A DNA stretch of 24,853 nucleotides from Larix sibirica (GCA_004151065.3 NWUY0300058199.1:10666-35518); one strand, 5' to 3'. Counted from the stretch's first letter, positions 8,807-22,861 are shown. The notes: a model not told the origin generated them from the letters alone. Program-made: numbers and translations.

Positions 8807-11573
8807 TTAGTTGCATGCACTTGTTATCACTATTCTTGTAGCTGACCATTTCTGAGATCCTATATCTAGGACGGTGGAGGGGACGGTCGGCTAAAGCAGT
8901 GACCTTCGAGGATCTTGATCACCAGGGATAGACTGGTTGTCACACTGATCAAGACCTTCATCACTTTAAGCTAGCTATGTGAGAAGGCTAAGGGGGAGAC
9001 CCTTGTCTTTTGCAGATGAAAGATCGACAAACAAGACACCCAAAGAACATAAACAAATACAAGACAAAGGTATCTCGATTGGTAAATCCTAGTCCAAGTG
9101 GATGATAGCTACTGAGAGAATTTATTGGGATTGTTTAGATGGTTATGCATAAAAAATACAATCCTAGTATCTGATTCCCAATAGTTATAGAGATTAATTA
9201 GAGATCTAGGGAAATTTTGTGCTAGGTGAAATGAGACTAAGTAAGTTATCACCCTGGGGAAATTTGATAGCACAAATTAGCGGAATTCCGAGATGATAAT
9301 TCAGCCACTAACTTAAGCTTACTAGCATGAAAAAAAAATCTGCTTGGATGATAGATAAAACAATGGCAAGAGATCACAAGCAAACGAGACAAGCCAACAA
9401 CCAAAAATCAGACCACTAGGCAAGAGGGGCGCATTCACAATCAGATCAGTGCCAAATCCTAGGGTAAATGGAGTCGGAAAATATTAGCATATAGTTCCTA
9501 GGGGTTTTAGAACATAACTAAAAATACCCAAGTGCCGGATTTTACTAATTTTTAGCTAAATGACTTGTGAAAAATTTGAGGGTTTTAACTTATAGATTAT
9601 TTTAGCTGACTATTGGAATGGAAATGAAACATGAGAAATGGTGAGATTGCTTACTTGGTTTCAGTAGGAATGTCGGGATGGTGAGAATTATTCCCACAGA
9701 GATCAACTAAGAAGAAGATTTGTGGAACCCTAGCTCAAAACCAAGTGCGCCAAAGTGACCAAGTGCACCCTCCTCTTGCCAAGCAAACAACAAGAGTGTC
9801 AGTTAGATTTCAAGAGAAAAACCACAATCACATACAAAGGAAAACAAAGAGACATAAATTGACACAAAGGCACAAATCTAATGTACCTCAAAAACATAAT
9901 AAAAATATCCCAAGTCACTTTGATGCCAACATTTCACCCTTTGATAAACTTCATAAACCATGGTCACTTAATTATTTTAATTAAAATGTTGATAATGCTT
10001 GTAAATGATCAAATCTATGCATAATGTGCTCTTCCTTTGCCAGGAGCTTTTATCTGAATGCATTAATGAAATCATAGGCATGAAATCCATAGGGAATGAC
10101 TACTCATATGCCATATATCCACCTGTGGTGTGATCTGGAAGGAAATCTATGCCCAATAATTAAATATATAGCCTGTTTTAATAATAATAAATCTGTATCA
10201 AGGCCATAATCCACTGAATGAAGCATGGGATGATCCGATGGATATCCATAGGCATCAATATACATGAAATGAGTGTCTGTAGTCACACCCGCCCCCGGGC
10301 TTCGTCGGGTGACCAAGTCAAACTTGGTAAAAAATGATGACTTATCCAAAACTGAGTATCTCTACATGCACAAGGTGTTAGAAGTACTCTCCAAATTATA
10401 TTAGTAGCAGACAAAAAAGCATAAGTGGCCTATAGCAGTGGTGATCATAACAAACAACATAAAATATGGATCAAATAATTGACAGTTGTATAGTAAAAAT
10501 GAAGTCCTAGACATATGCTCAGGTTCGTATTCACTCCCATGTACAAGTTAGGTCACACATCATTCACCCTAGGTGAGGTGGAAACAGTGAAAGGCTAGGC
10601 CAAGTGAAGTTAGACTTATGTGGACAGGTCTAGTGATTTCTCAGAGTACAAGGGGAACAAGGACACAATGGCGATGTACTGGCTAGGAAAACACTAAGGA
10701 ATGGCGATGTGTCTCACAAATGGAATAAGTTCAGTGGGAGGCATTCATTCAACTCTAACAAGTGCCTTGATAGCATTTCATTTTTACTTGCTTTTTGCAA
10801 GTCTTTGACCTTCATTTAGGCCTGCATCCTGTTGGATATAACATTAAGCTCCGATGCACTTTACATGACCTTTTTATTTGTTGACCCTTCGAATTTTACA
10901 AATGCTTAAAAGGACAACTAACTGCAACTTTCATCCAGGCTAATTTCATTTTATATGAGGGCAACTTGCATTGAGTCTAGCTAATACCCCCCAGGCAACT
11001 AGCCAGGCTCATGTCACAACACCAGCGGGTACTCCTGGCCCAAAAGTCAATCATGGGGTCAGCAGGTTGGAATCCTCCACAATCAGGACCAGACATCAGG
11101 GGTAACCAACCAGAAAGGTCAAGTCTTTAGAAACCTAAGCTTAGAACCCAACATCGACGGGTTCCTTTGGCCAAGAAGGGTCAAGGCTTCGAAAAGTTCT
11201 GTTGCACAACTCAGGGCCGAGACACATAAAAAATATGGGGGCCATATAGTACAGAGGTCAAAGTAGGGAAGGTCTTTGATCTCACAAGTCTTATCCAAGT
11301 CAAGGGGAAAGGGCTGCAGAACAGATCAATGGATGGGTGGAAGATAAGTGAAAAGGTGGTTCTAGAGGTAAGTGGGGAATGAGCTAAGTTGTACAAAGGG
11401 TAACCCTACTACTGAGCATACGCCTAACTTCGAACATCATGCTGTTTAACTATTCAATTGTTAGTCCAAAAGCAACCAATAGATATGTAGTCACCATACT
11501 GCTACCATGTATGACCAGTCACATCTACTAAGATAATCAGAGAAGACAACATAACATGCAAACCTCATGCCAT
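8807..11573. other. unassigned repeat-like sequence
   Basis: No gene can be supported here. The first kilobase (to about 9700) may be the 5' untranslated part of the LINE. Short open frames at 9745-9984 (+), 10349-10104 (-) and 11396-11211 (-) lack recognisable domains, splice context or homologous neighbours. A GC-rich patch around 10284-10328 contains two adjacent small inverted repeats. Bases 10980-11230 are somewhat richer in GC than the flanks and may be an old retroelement fragment, but I see no protease, RT or integrase motif. Confidence 0.4.
10284..10328. repeat. two adjacent short inverted repeats in a GC-rich patch
   Basis: CACCCG (10286-10291) pairs with CGGGTG (10306-10311) around a GC-rich centre. 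Immediately after, ACCAAGTCAAACTTGGT (10312-10328) has a perfect 7-bp stem with a 3-base loop. The patch stands out from its AT-rich setting. No function is evident. Confidence 0.55.
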
Positions 11574-11578
11574 ATACC
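11574..11578. repeat. target-site duplication, left copy (ATACC)
   Basis: ATACC directly precedes the TG start of the solo LTR and is repeated exactly after its CA end at 12072-12076. Five-base duplications are the norm for LTR retrotransposon integration. Confidence 0.85.
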
Positions 11579-12071
11579 TGTTGTTGTTGTAGCTACTGAG
11601 GTATCCTCACTAGCTTGAGCAGACGTACAAAAGAATAAATAAATAAAATGTATTTTTTATTTTTGTAAAAGAGAAGTTGGCCCAATAAAAGAGACAAGTC
11701 GGCCCAGTTGGGAAAATCACTCAAAAGTCTTGTATAAATAAGAGGGGTTGCTCTCCTCATTTGTACCTCACCTCAAGCAAGTTTGCTCAAGCAAAGGAAG
11801 TTTGATTTTTGGGTTGCAGAAGACATTTTGGAGTTGCTTCTCTTGGCATCTATTCACTTTGTGATCTTCATCACTCTTATCTTTATTGTACTCGTACTGA
11901 ATCTCTGAGTAAGAAAGGCTTGCTGGGGTTTTTCCCTTGTTTGGTTTTCCCAGGATAAACTATTATGTCTCTATTGTTTGTTTCTGTGCATAGTTATTCT
12001 CTCAGTGATCCTATATTGGTTTATAAGTTGAAAGAAATGAAAATTATATTGCTATAATTGGAAATTTAACA
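11579..12071 (+). mobile_element. solo LTR, 493 bp, Copia-like
   Basis: The sequence starts TGTTGTTGTTG and ends TTTAACA, giving the canonical TG...CA termini with a short inverted repeat (TGTT/AACA). It is flanked by perfect 5-bp repeats ATACC. Inside are a TATA box at 11733-11740 and a T-rich downstream half typical of R-U5. No primer-binding site, polypurine tract or internal coding sequence is next to it and no second LTR is present. It is therefore a solo LTR left by recombination between the two ends of a full element. The perfect duplication suggests a fairly recent insertion. Copia rather than Gypsy is inferred from LTR size and general look only. The orientation is set by the TATA box. 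Confidence 0.85.
11733..11740 (+). promoter_or_regulatory. TATA box of the solo LTR
   Basis: TATAAATA preceded by TCTTG and followed by a purine-rich then pyrimidine-rich stretch, about 155 bp into the LTR, is the expected U3 promoter. Transcription would start near 11765. Since the LTR is solo, it could act only on flanking DNA, in the + direction toward the poly(A) polymerase exons. Confidence 0.65.
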
Positions 12072-12076
12072 ATACC
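12072..12076. repeat. target-site duplication, right copy (ATACC)
   Basis: This is the exact repeat of 11574-11578, directly after the CA end of the solo LTR. Confidence 0.85.
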
Positions 12077-12380
12077 TGCTCAATCATCTCTGTGTCTGAA
12101 TCTGTAAGTGCCTCTGAAAGTCGGGAAGGGCAAAGAACATGTATATCAGCTGCCTGCTCTGCTGTACTGCTAAAGTGAAACATGGTCTAACAAGTGTCTC
12201 GTAGGGATCATGCTGGCGCAAAAGTGACAAGGGCACACTGGTGACACTGCTCTGGCACTCTGACTGTCTCCAAAAGAACTCTGCCACTGATCATCACTGT
12301 TCTCAAAATAGGCTCTTCCCAGTAAGGACTGGTTCAGGTTTGGGACAAAACTGCTCTGCAACATCATGGTAGCCCGGCTA
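12077..12380 (-). other. exon-like GC-richer patch, unrecognised
   Basis: On the - strand this patch is CAG-rich and its composition differs from the AT-rich flanks. Three overlapping open stretches are present. Frame 12367-12170 starts MMLQSSFVPNLNQSLLGR. Frame 12287-12084 contains LLRQHDPYETLVRPCF. A third, ending at about 12077, contains AEQAADIHVLCPSRL then SDTEMIEQ. The last ends in CAG followed by GTAT, which resembles a splice donor. No single frame covers the patch and no known domain is seen. It may be a decayed exon, a captured gene fragment in a transposon, or the relic of an unrelated element. Confidence 0.3.
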
Positions 12381-13234
12381 CTATGGATGTGATAACAAGA
12401 CTATCTAACAAAGACTCGATCGAGCCCTGACCTAGATCCATTGTTTAAGGTTTTTCCTTCCAAACTAGTCTTCTCCCCTTTTCCTCCCAAATCTAGAGGC
12501 AGATTCTCCATGAGAAAAGTAATATTAGGGTAGGAAACAACAATTTGATCCTCGGAGAGTGTGTCATCCTAGAAACCAACCAAGGGAAGAAGCTCTCCCC
12601 TCCTCCCCACTGACATGCACCAGTTACATCACTTGCTATGTTCAACCCTCCATCATGCAATTTGCATATCTATTGATGTACTTAGCACCAATAGTTTCAT
12701 AAGCCATGAGATTCAATCTTTTTCTTATTCCTTATTCTAACTCCATCGTTGCCATTGCTCCCAAGAGTGTTTAGTATTTGGGTGTCTTGGCATTATTTTA
12801 GATGGCAACCATTGCTTACTTCTCATGTGACCGAACTTGATTGTATCAAGTTTCAACTAGCAAGAAACTTTCAAAGTACTTGGTATTTTGAGTTTGATGT
12901 TGTTTATGATCCTAAATTGCTATTATCGATCAATAGGAATAATGTAAGCTAGCAATAAACATTTGAGACATGATTTAGAGTTCTTTAATATCTTAGTAAT
13001 GATGTAGAAAGATCCATGTTTATTAATTTAAGCACGTTGGCAGCTTATATTTCGAGTGTGAACAGATCTAAAGAGCAAAGAGCCATGAGCCCTGCTAATT
13101 TATAAAACCTTAAAATTAAAAACTGGAGTGATTGATAGATTCAATTGAATTTTTTAGTATTTTTGGTAATTTTTTGGCACCAGAAACAATGATCATTCAA
13201 TTGAGTTTTCGCAACTTTCTTATGTTTTTGGGCC
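12381..13234. other. no gene identified
   Basis: This is mixed AT-rich sequence. A 67-codon + frame at 12749-12952 shows no recognisable domain. The stretch contains no plausible N-terminal exon of the downstream poly(A) polymerase. Confidence 0.4.
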
Positions 13235-13470
13235 TTGCATGGATGGGAGCTTGCAGAAGCTCCCTCCCTATCAAGGAGCTTCTATAAGCTCATAAACAGA
13301 TTGGGAGCTTCCACATGCTTCCCCCAAAAAGGGAGCGACCACAGCAAATTCCCAAAAGGCTCCCAAGTTCCCAAAGAAGCTCCAACCAAAAGGGATGTTT
13401 CATATCAGCTCCTAAGCTCCTGGGAGCAGGGAAATTCTGGGGACAGGTTCCCCAATTCCTTGGAGTAGCA
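13235..13470. repeat. block rich in GGGAGC/GCTCCC palindromes
   Basis: Short inverted motifs built on GGGAGCTT and AAGCTCCC recur throughout. GGGAGCTTGCAGAAGCTCCC (13245-13264) forms a perfect 8-bp stem with a 4-base loop. GCTCCTGGGAGC lies near 13415, and TGGGGA/TCCCCA pair near 13440-13455. The block is much richer in G and C than its surroundings. Open frames on both strands here (for example 13235-13468 +) are a by-product of that composition. It may be a decayed repeat family or a foldback element. I do not recognise it. Confidence 0.55.
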
Positions 13471-13808
13471 CCCATGAACTGTTTTTTCTACACAAGTTGG
13501 ATTGTCAACAAAGAACATCACAATCTTGCTATCATTTTGTTGGAAGCCTTTTTAGGTGTTTCATGACTAATCATCTGTTCTGTTTGTTTTTCTTACCACT
13601 TCTTTTATTTGTCAGCTATGTTGCTATTTTATTCTTCTACATGAATAGTTTGGTAGATTGAAATTGGTGTTTGCATTGTTCAAGCATTAGTATGTTATCG
13701 ACAACAAATTTGGAGATTATATTGAGCAAGCAGCTAATTGAATACAGCATTTGCAATTGTATACAATCATATGGAAATTCCTGGTGAAAACTGAAAAATA
13801 ATTTATCA

Positions 13809-14424
13809 TGGATACATGCTATCTAATTTCATCTTTAACAGGTTGTTTAACTGGAGTATGACTTTCCTGACAAGTTAAATGGATTGTACTTATATAGAAT
13901 TTGGTTTTCGTTTGTTTAGTGTCAGTTATCTAAATCAGGATTCACTGATGCTATTGACCTTGAAGTTTCTGACATGAATATCTTAGTTGTATGGACAGGT
14001 CCATATCTTTCATGTGTTTAGGTAAAATCAGGTTTATAACACATTCTAAGTTTGATTTATTTGGGGTTAGAGCATGGATTAAAAATACCATATAGTGTAC
14101 CCAATACACTGCATTTCTTTTGGATAAATGCTATCAAATTTCATCTTTTACAGTTTGCTTGACTGAAGCATGGCTTTCCTGACAGGTTAAATGGATTTTA
14201 CCTATATAGAATTTGATTTGTTTGGTTTCAATTATCTTAATAAGGATTCACTGATGCTATTGATCTCGGAGCTTCCGGCATGGATATCTTAGTTGCCTGC
14301 ACAGGCCAATTTCTTTTATGCTTTTAGGTAAAAGCAGGTTGATGTCACATGCTAAGTTTGATTTATTTGGGGTTAGAGCATGGATTACAAATAGCATATA
14401 GTATACCCTATACACTGCATTTCT
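13809..14424 (+). repeat. tandem duplication, two copies of ~310 bp
   Basis: Bases 13809-14118 and 14119-14424 are diverged head-to-tail copies. Shared landmarks include ATGCTATCTAATTTCATC, CTTTCCTGACA(A/G)GTTAAATGG, GGATTCACTGATGCTATTGA and GATTTATTTGGGGTTAGAGC. In both copies the stretch after GATTCACTGATGCTATTGA can be read FTDAIDL...M(D/N)ILV, preceded by an AG and followed by an AGG. This is exon-like, but no full exon or homology is recognisable. Confidence 0.85.
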
Positions 14425-14866
14425 TGGGCCTGAATATTCTTCTAGCAGCCAATGTGCTTATACTTTTCTTTTCTTTCTAAAGATTCTTGGTTTGTACACA
14501 TTTTTGCTTGTATGCATGCTATGTATTTTCTTTTGCAAAACTTAAGTCAAAGGTTATTATTAGTACTTAGGAGGGCTATAATAGGGCTCTCAGATTCTGG
14601 ATCATTGTCACATCCATGTCTATTTGTAACTTGGGCAAGTGATACTCGGTATTTGACGCCCATGGCAGGAGCCCTCTCTATTGGAAGTTAATTTTTAATA
14701 GTGCACTTGATTTACATATATTTGAAGGAATGACTTCACCAATTTGAGCTGGCTGGATCAAGAATAAAGATAATTCAGGTGAAGTGAGGCCAGCGAGTCC
14801 TATGGCCTATTAACTTTTGCAAAGGTTATTTGGTATGCATAACGGCTATGATTTTCATCAATAATC

Positions 14867-15210
14867 AGCTATCTTGAAGGATAACTTTGTTGGCATGTTT
14901 ACCATAGTCCACTCTTGTTCTTTTTCTTTCCCAGTTTTACATGATATTTAAATATATCTGCATTGGTTAAGTCCCTCTATTAAAGAGGCCTTGATTAATC
15001 TGTGCGGTTATCGTCACCTGTTCCCAAGTATATATACATTTAGCTATATTGAAGGATAACTTCGCTGGCATGTCGATCATATATCACTATTGTTCCTAGT
15101 TTCACATGATATTTAAATAGATCTGCATTGGTGAAGTCTTGCTATTAAAGATGCCTTAACTAATTTGTGCAGTTACTATCACCTGTTCCCAAATATATAT
15201 ACCTCTTTTG
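14867..15210 (+). repeat. tandem duplication, two copies of ~170 bp
   Basis: Bases 14867-15041 and 15042-15210 repeat with a period of 175 bp. Shared segments include TTGAAGGATAACTT, TGATATTTAAATA(T/G)ATCTGC and CACCTGTTCCCAA(G/A)TATATATAC. The second copy ends about 95 bp before the first visible poly(A) polymerase exon, in what must be intron. Confidence 0.85.
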
Positions 15211-15305
15211 ACCAAGATTTCTGTCATGGTTTATTCCATTTTGCATTGTTAACTGTGTTCATATTTATATAATACATTATCATGTCCAAGTTTGGATGTC
15301 AACAG

Positions 15306-19264
<3,959 letters not shown>

Positions 19265-19750
19265 AGATCTGGTAAAATTCCTTCTACGTGCCACTCAATC
19301 AGAACTTTTGTTGCTCTGTTTTGAAGATTTACCCTCCTGTTCAGTGAATTTGTCTCCGACTTCATTATTTCAGCCATGACTGGCATCTCTTGATGTAGGA
19401 TTTCCCTTGAACAAACATGTAAGTGATTATTTGGTATTATGTTTATGCTAGGAACATAAAGAATTAGAAGATTCTGATTGAAAGTATAATTGTATGATCC
19501 CGGGGAAGAATGCCAATATATTTAAGCAACTAAGAGAAGACAGGTGGAGTACGGTTTCTTCATGTTCTGCAAATCTTTCAATCCTAGGATTGATTCCTGC
19601 TTTTCCTTGAGGTGGTTTTAGGTTATTAGGTAAAATATTATTGAACGTTGAGGGGTCAGAATACTTTGTACAAACTTTAATGTAATATGATTTAGGTTAT
19701 GTAAACTTTGTCTTTTTGTATGTTATCTGTTCATTTCCGGTAGTTGTCTT
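19265..19750 (+). other. probable 3'UTR and polyadenylation region of the poly(A) polymerase gene
   Basis: Following the proposed TGA at 19262-19264, there is about 450 bp of T-rich sequence without a coding signal. The stretch 19640-19740 is rich in TTGTA, TAATGTAATATG and TTTTTGTATGTT words, which is the usual make-up of plant poly(A) regions (near-upstream A-rich and far-upstream TTGTA-like elements). The exact cleavage site cannot be read from sequence. Confidence 0.45.
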
Positions 19751-20035
19751 TCACTTCAACCTTTCATTTATACTCTTGAAGACTGGATCAGTCTTGCCGC
19801 CGAAAAAACTCATTATCTCATGATCGACACTGAAGGTGTACCTTCCAAGATCGGTGGTTATTTGATTTTTTATTTTCAATGCGTTTTGAATGGTTATCAT
19901 CTTATGCGAGGGGAAATAACTTTTGAGATGATATGACAGGATGAAGACTGAATATCCTTTGGTAGATTGGAAGCTAATAATATTGCTGATCAAAGATAAT
20001 TGAGAGCATAGGCTAAAAACATTAGTTCTTAGCAC
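19751..20035 (-). CDS. 94-codon ORF, unrecognised, tail-to-tail with the poly(A) polymerase gene
   Basis: The - strand frame ends ITTDLGRYTFSVDHEIMSF, then FGGKTDPVFKSINERLK before TGA (19753-19751). Its last 35 codons keep several CpG dinucleotides and a balanced residue mix, unlike the flanking AT-rich sequence, which gives a weak coding look. No domain is recognised. The upstream half (MLRTNVFSLCSQLSLI) is less convincing and could be intron or chance. It could be the terminal exon of a gene converging on the poly(A) polymerase from the right, or a remnant. Confidence 0.25.
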   Translation of the reverse strand: MLRTNVFSLCSQLSLISNIISFQSTKGYSVFILSYHLKSYFPSHKMITIQNALKIKNQITTDLGRYTFSVDHEIMSFFGGKTDPVFKSINERLK

Positions 20036-20840
20036 GTTCCATGATTTTCTTTTAATGTTAGTATTTTTTATCCATTTATATGTACCTCTTGAACATATCT
20101 AGTAAAATAAAACAATGAATTTGAATTCCATGGAGGATAACCAAATTAAATATTGAACTATGCAGTAGTTTTGATGATCTTCAAGCTTTTTGATAGGAGG
20201 GAGATTATGTCATGCCTGTGCCCTTTTAATTATAATCTAATATGTTTTAGAGGGAACTACCACACAAGATGATGCCTCTACGTTTGCATGAATTATTTTC
20301 ATATTGTTTTTCTATATTCCTCTGTACAGTTGCTATTTTCCAAACAAATCATAATGGACTAAGTGGCCATGGAGAAAATAAATACTGAATATTCCGAGAG
20401 AAAATGGATAATCAGTGGAGACGCTCTTGCAATGAGACTGTGCACCCACTGAACTGTAGGGCAACAAGTAGAAATGCTTCTGGTATGAACAAGTGTAGAA
20501 GCTGAAAAATAGTAGTGTAAAATCTACACCAGCGAGATCTGTTACCTCACTTATTAAATCAATTAATCATATTACTAATAATTTTAATTGTCATTTCTAT
20601 TTGAACACTAGTTTGTACTGAACCGTTATCCAGATGTTGTTGGTCATATATCCTTGAGCCTAAAAATGGATCTAGGGTTCTCTATGGCCATATTCTGGAC
20701 TGGTTCCGTGTAGGCAAGCTATTTTTACGTAACTCATTTTACTCTTTTTTATTAGACTTCGGATTGCGTTATCTTCCTTGCGTGGAAGTGGGTTTTGTTA
20801 AAGATAAAATGGTATTTTTGTTTGGGTTGAAGATGTTTTT
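20036..20840. other. intergenic AT-rich sequence; no gene identified
   Basis: Nothing coding can be supported. A 33-codon + frame at 20404-20505 (MDNQWRRSCNETVHPLNC...) is the only small ORF with a slightly protein-like look, and has three Cys, but no family is recognised. Confidence 0.4.
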
Positions 20841-21067
20841 GTTGTACTGTATCATCTCTGCAACAAATTGAATATTTTACGGTATTTAATGTTGTTGTAC
20901 AGTATCATCTCTGCAACAAATTCAATATTTTACGGTATTTAATGGAATAATTGAAGGTTGCAAGCAGATTTTCCACTAAATTGTAGCTTATAGCATCTTC
21001 TCTGTAACAAATTGAATATTGCACGGTATTCAATGGACTAATTGAATGTTGCAATTAGATTTTCCAA
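20841..21067. repeat. short tandem duplication, two close copies and one degenerate copy
   Basis: GTTGTACTGTATCATCTCTG begins a 53-bp unit at 20841 that is repeated from 20894. A third, more diverged copy from about 20984 shares CTCTG(C/T)AACAAATTGAATATT and the following CGGTATT(T/C)AATGGA and GATTTTCCA. Confidence 0.8.
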
Positions 21068-22284
21068 ACAGGTTTGAAAAGGAAGTCATCCTTTTAACTA
21101 ATGGCTTTTTAAGGGGGTTGTGAATCTGAAAGGAAAGGCGATGTTGTATTTGTTGAAGTTGTGTTTGTGTAATTGATCGATTCCATTGCTTATATGTAGC
21201 GAAATCATTCAATCAAGTTTGTTCTTTTGATATGTGGGAGTATACTTTGATATGAAGATATAAATATTTTAGGTTTTTCTGATTAAGTGTGCATACGTAC
21301 ATAGTACATTTGTGGCGAAATCCCATATAATAATTAATTGCGTGTCTACACTTGCAAATATTTTGGAATATATTGATTGATTGATTCCATGTATACACTA
21401 TCCACACAATATTTTGGAAAGCGGCATTTTTTTGGCAACATATTTTATTCAAACATTGCATGTATAGAAATATGTTCCAAACAATATTTGTCCATCATGT
21501 TGGAGGAGAATTACAGTTGGGTAGGGATCGAAGCTGCAAATTTTCTTTGAGCAACCGAGGAATAATATAAATGTGCCTTATTTCGTATGTTTGTGTGTTT
21601 ATATTTGGAGTGAGACCTGCAATTACTTTTAACTTTTGCATATCATTTGAATGAGAATGATGGTGCAATTCACATTTCTTCTATAGTTGTGATGCATTAG
21701 ATTTAGTTTTTATGTTCAGTGTTACAAATGTTAATGGTTGGCCTAACCCAAACTATTTTGAGAGGATTTTTTTCTTGCTACTACCTTTTATGGATGGCAT
21801 TGGTATGTGATTTGGTTGGATTTGGTCACATTGAGGGCCAACGTATTTACCAAATATGTCACAATAATATAAACTGATAAATTGGGAAGTGTAGATCCAT
21901 GTGTATGCTAATTTCATGACCACTCTGAGAGCTCCATTTAGTTAGACCTATTAATTGTAGAATAACATAACTTGTTTTACACTGATATTTGTGTTTAAGT
22001 GGGTAGTCTTCTTCTTGTTCCTCTGCACCATTGTTGAATTCAACAACATTGGGTGCGATTGGTGTATTCAATGATTGGAGTACTTTCTTGTCATGCTTTG
22101 CTTGCAAGAGTGTTTGTTGCAAGGAGGTATATTGCTGTGTCAAATATTTTATGCCTTTCCACGGATGAGAATTTGTTAGTCCTAGATTGAAGGGGGTCCT
22201 AGTCATCTATTGTTATTTGAATGTTTGTCAACATCTTGGTGGAAATGAGCTTGGGAGACATCAATGCCCTTTTGATGGAAAATT

Positions 22285-22590
22285 GTTTCCAAATTTATAT
22301 AGTGGTAAAGGTTGTTCATAAATACCTTGAGTTGCTCTTGCGTATAGAGGTTTTGTTCGTCATTGGTTATGGTGGCTTAGGTCTTTGACTAGAATTCTTG
22401 ATTAATGGAAAATGTGTAATTGTCTTTTTAAGGGAAAACCGATGTGCAAATGGTGTTTATGAAATTTATATAGTGGTAATGGTGTTTATGAAATTTATAT
22501 AGTGGTAAAGGTTTTGTAAACATCTTTCTGGAGTTGCTCTTGCATACAAAGGTTTGTCCACAATTGGTGGTGCCTACGAAGAATTATTTA
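22285..22590. repeat. local duplication, including a perfect 29-bp doublet
   Basis: TTTATATAGTGGTAAAGG followed by GAGTTGCTCTTGC(G/A)TA occurs once near 22293-22350 and again near 22494-22550, about 200 bp apart. Inside the second part, a 29-bp unit starting TGGTGTTTATGAAATTTATA is repeated exactly at 22451-22479 and 22480-22508. Confidence 0.8.
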
Positions 22591-22861
22591 TCAGTTGTGA
22601 ACATTGTCAAATGTTCAGTTGGTAGTTTTTTGGAAAACCATAATGTAAAAGGATCTCATCTCCACAAATAGTTAAGGTCATAAGAACCTTGTCTTGTTGA
22701 TGAGAATTATGAAGTTCATCTTGACAATAAGATCGTACTGAATATATTTCATACCTTCTTGGAACACTATTAGTGATTGTCCATGTAAGGTCTCATGTAT
22801 AGTTTTTGCATGTATGTTAATAGATGCAGCTCTAGTGGGGGTGAGTAGTAATGCACCGCAT

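Noticed and set aside
9745-9984. A 79-codon + strand ORF rich in H, K and Q as a gene
   Set aside because: Composition reflects A-rich sequence (AAAC and CACA words). No domain, start context or splice evidence.
12749-12952. A 67-codon + strand ORF as a transposase fragment
   Set aside because: No catalytic or zinc-binding pattern. It is short and isolated.
13245-13264. A microRNA precursor at the GGGAGCTTGCAGAAGCTCCC hairpin
   Set aside because: The stem is only 8 bp, far shorter than a plant miRNA precursor, and flanks do not extend the pairing.
13235-13566. Overlapping ORFs on both strands as genes
   Set aside because: They arise from the palindromic GGGAGC/GCTCCC composition, which keeps several frames open on both strands.
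12000-15305. A search for the N-terminal PAPS exon (readings like FTFGSYRLG or a Glu/Arg-rich helix) in the sequence just upstream of 15306
   Set aside because: No frame gives FGS-YRLG or the conserved helical region, and the nearest look-alikes (for example around 14220 and 14640) differ at every key residue.
20404-20505. A 33-residue Cys-containing peptide (MDNQWRRSCNETVHPLNC...) as a small secreted or signalling protein
   Set aside because: No signal peptide, an odd number of Cys and no known family. ORFs this short are expected by chance.
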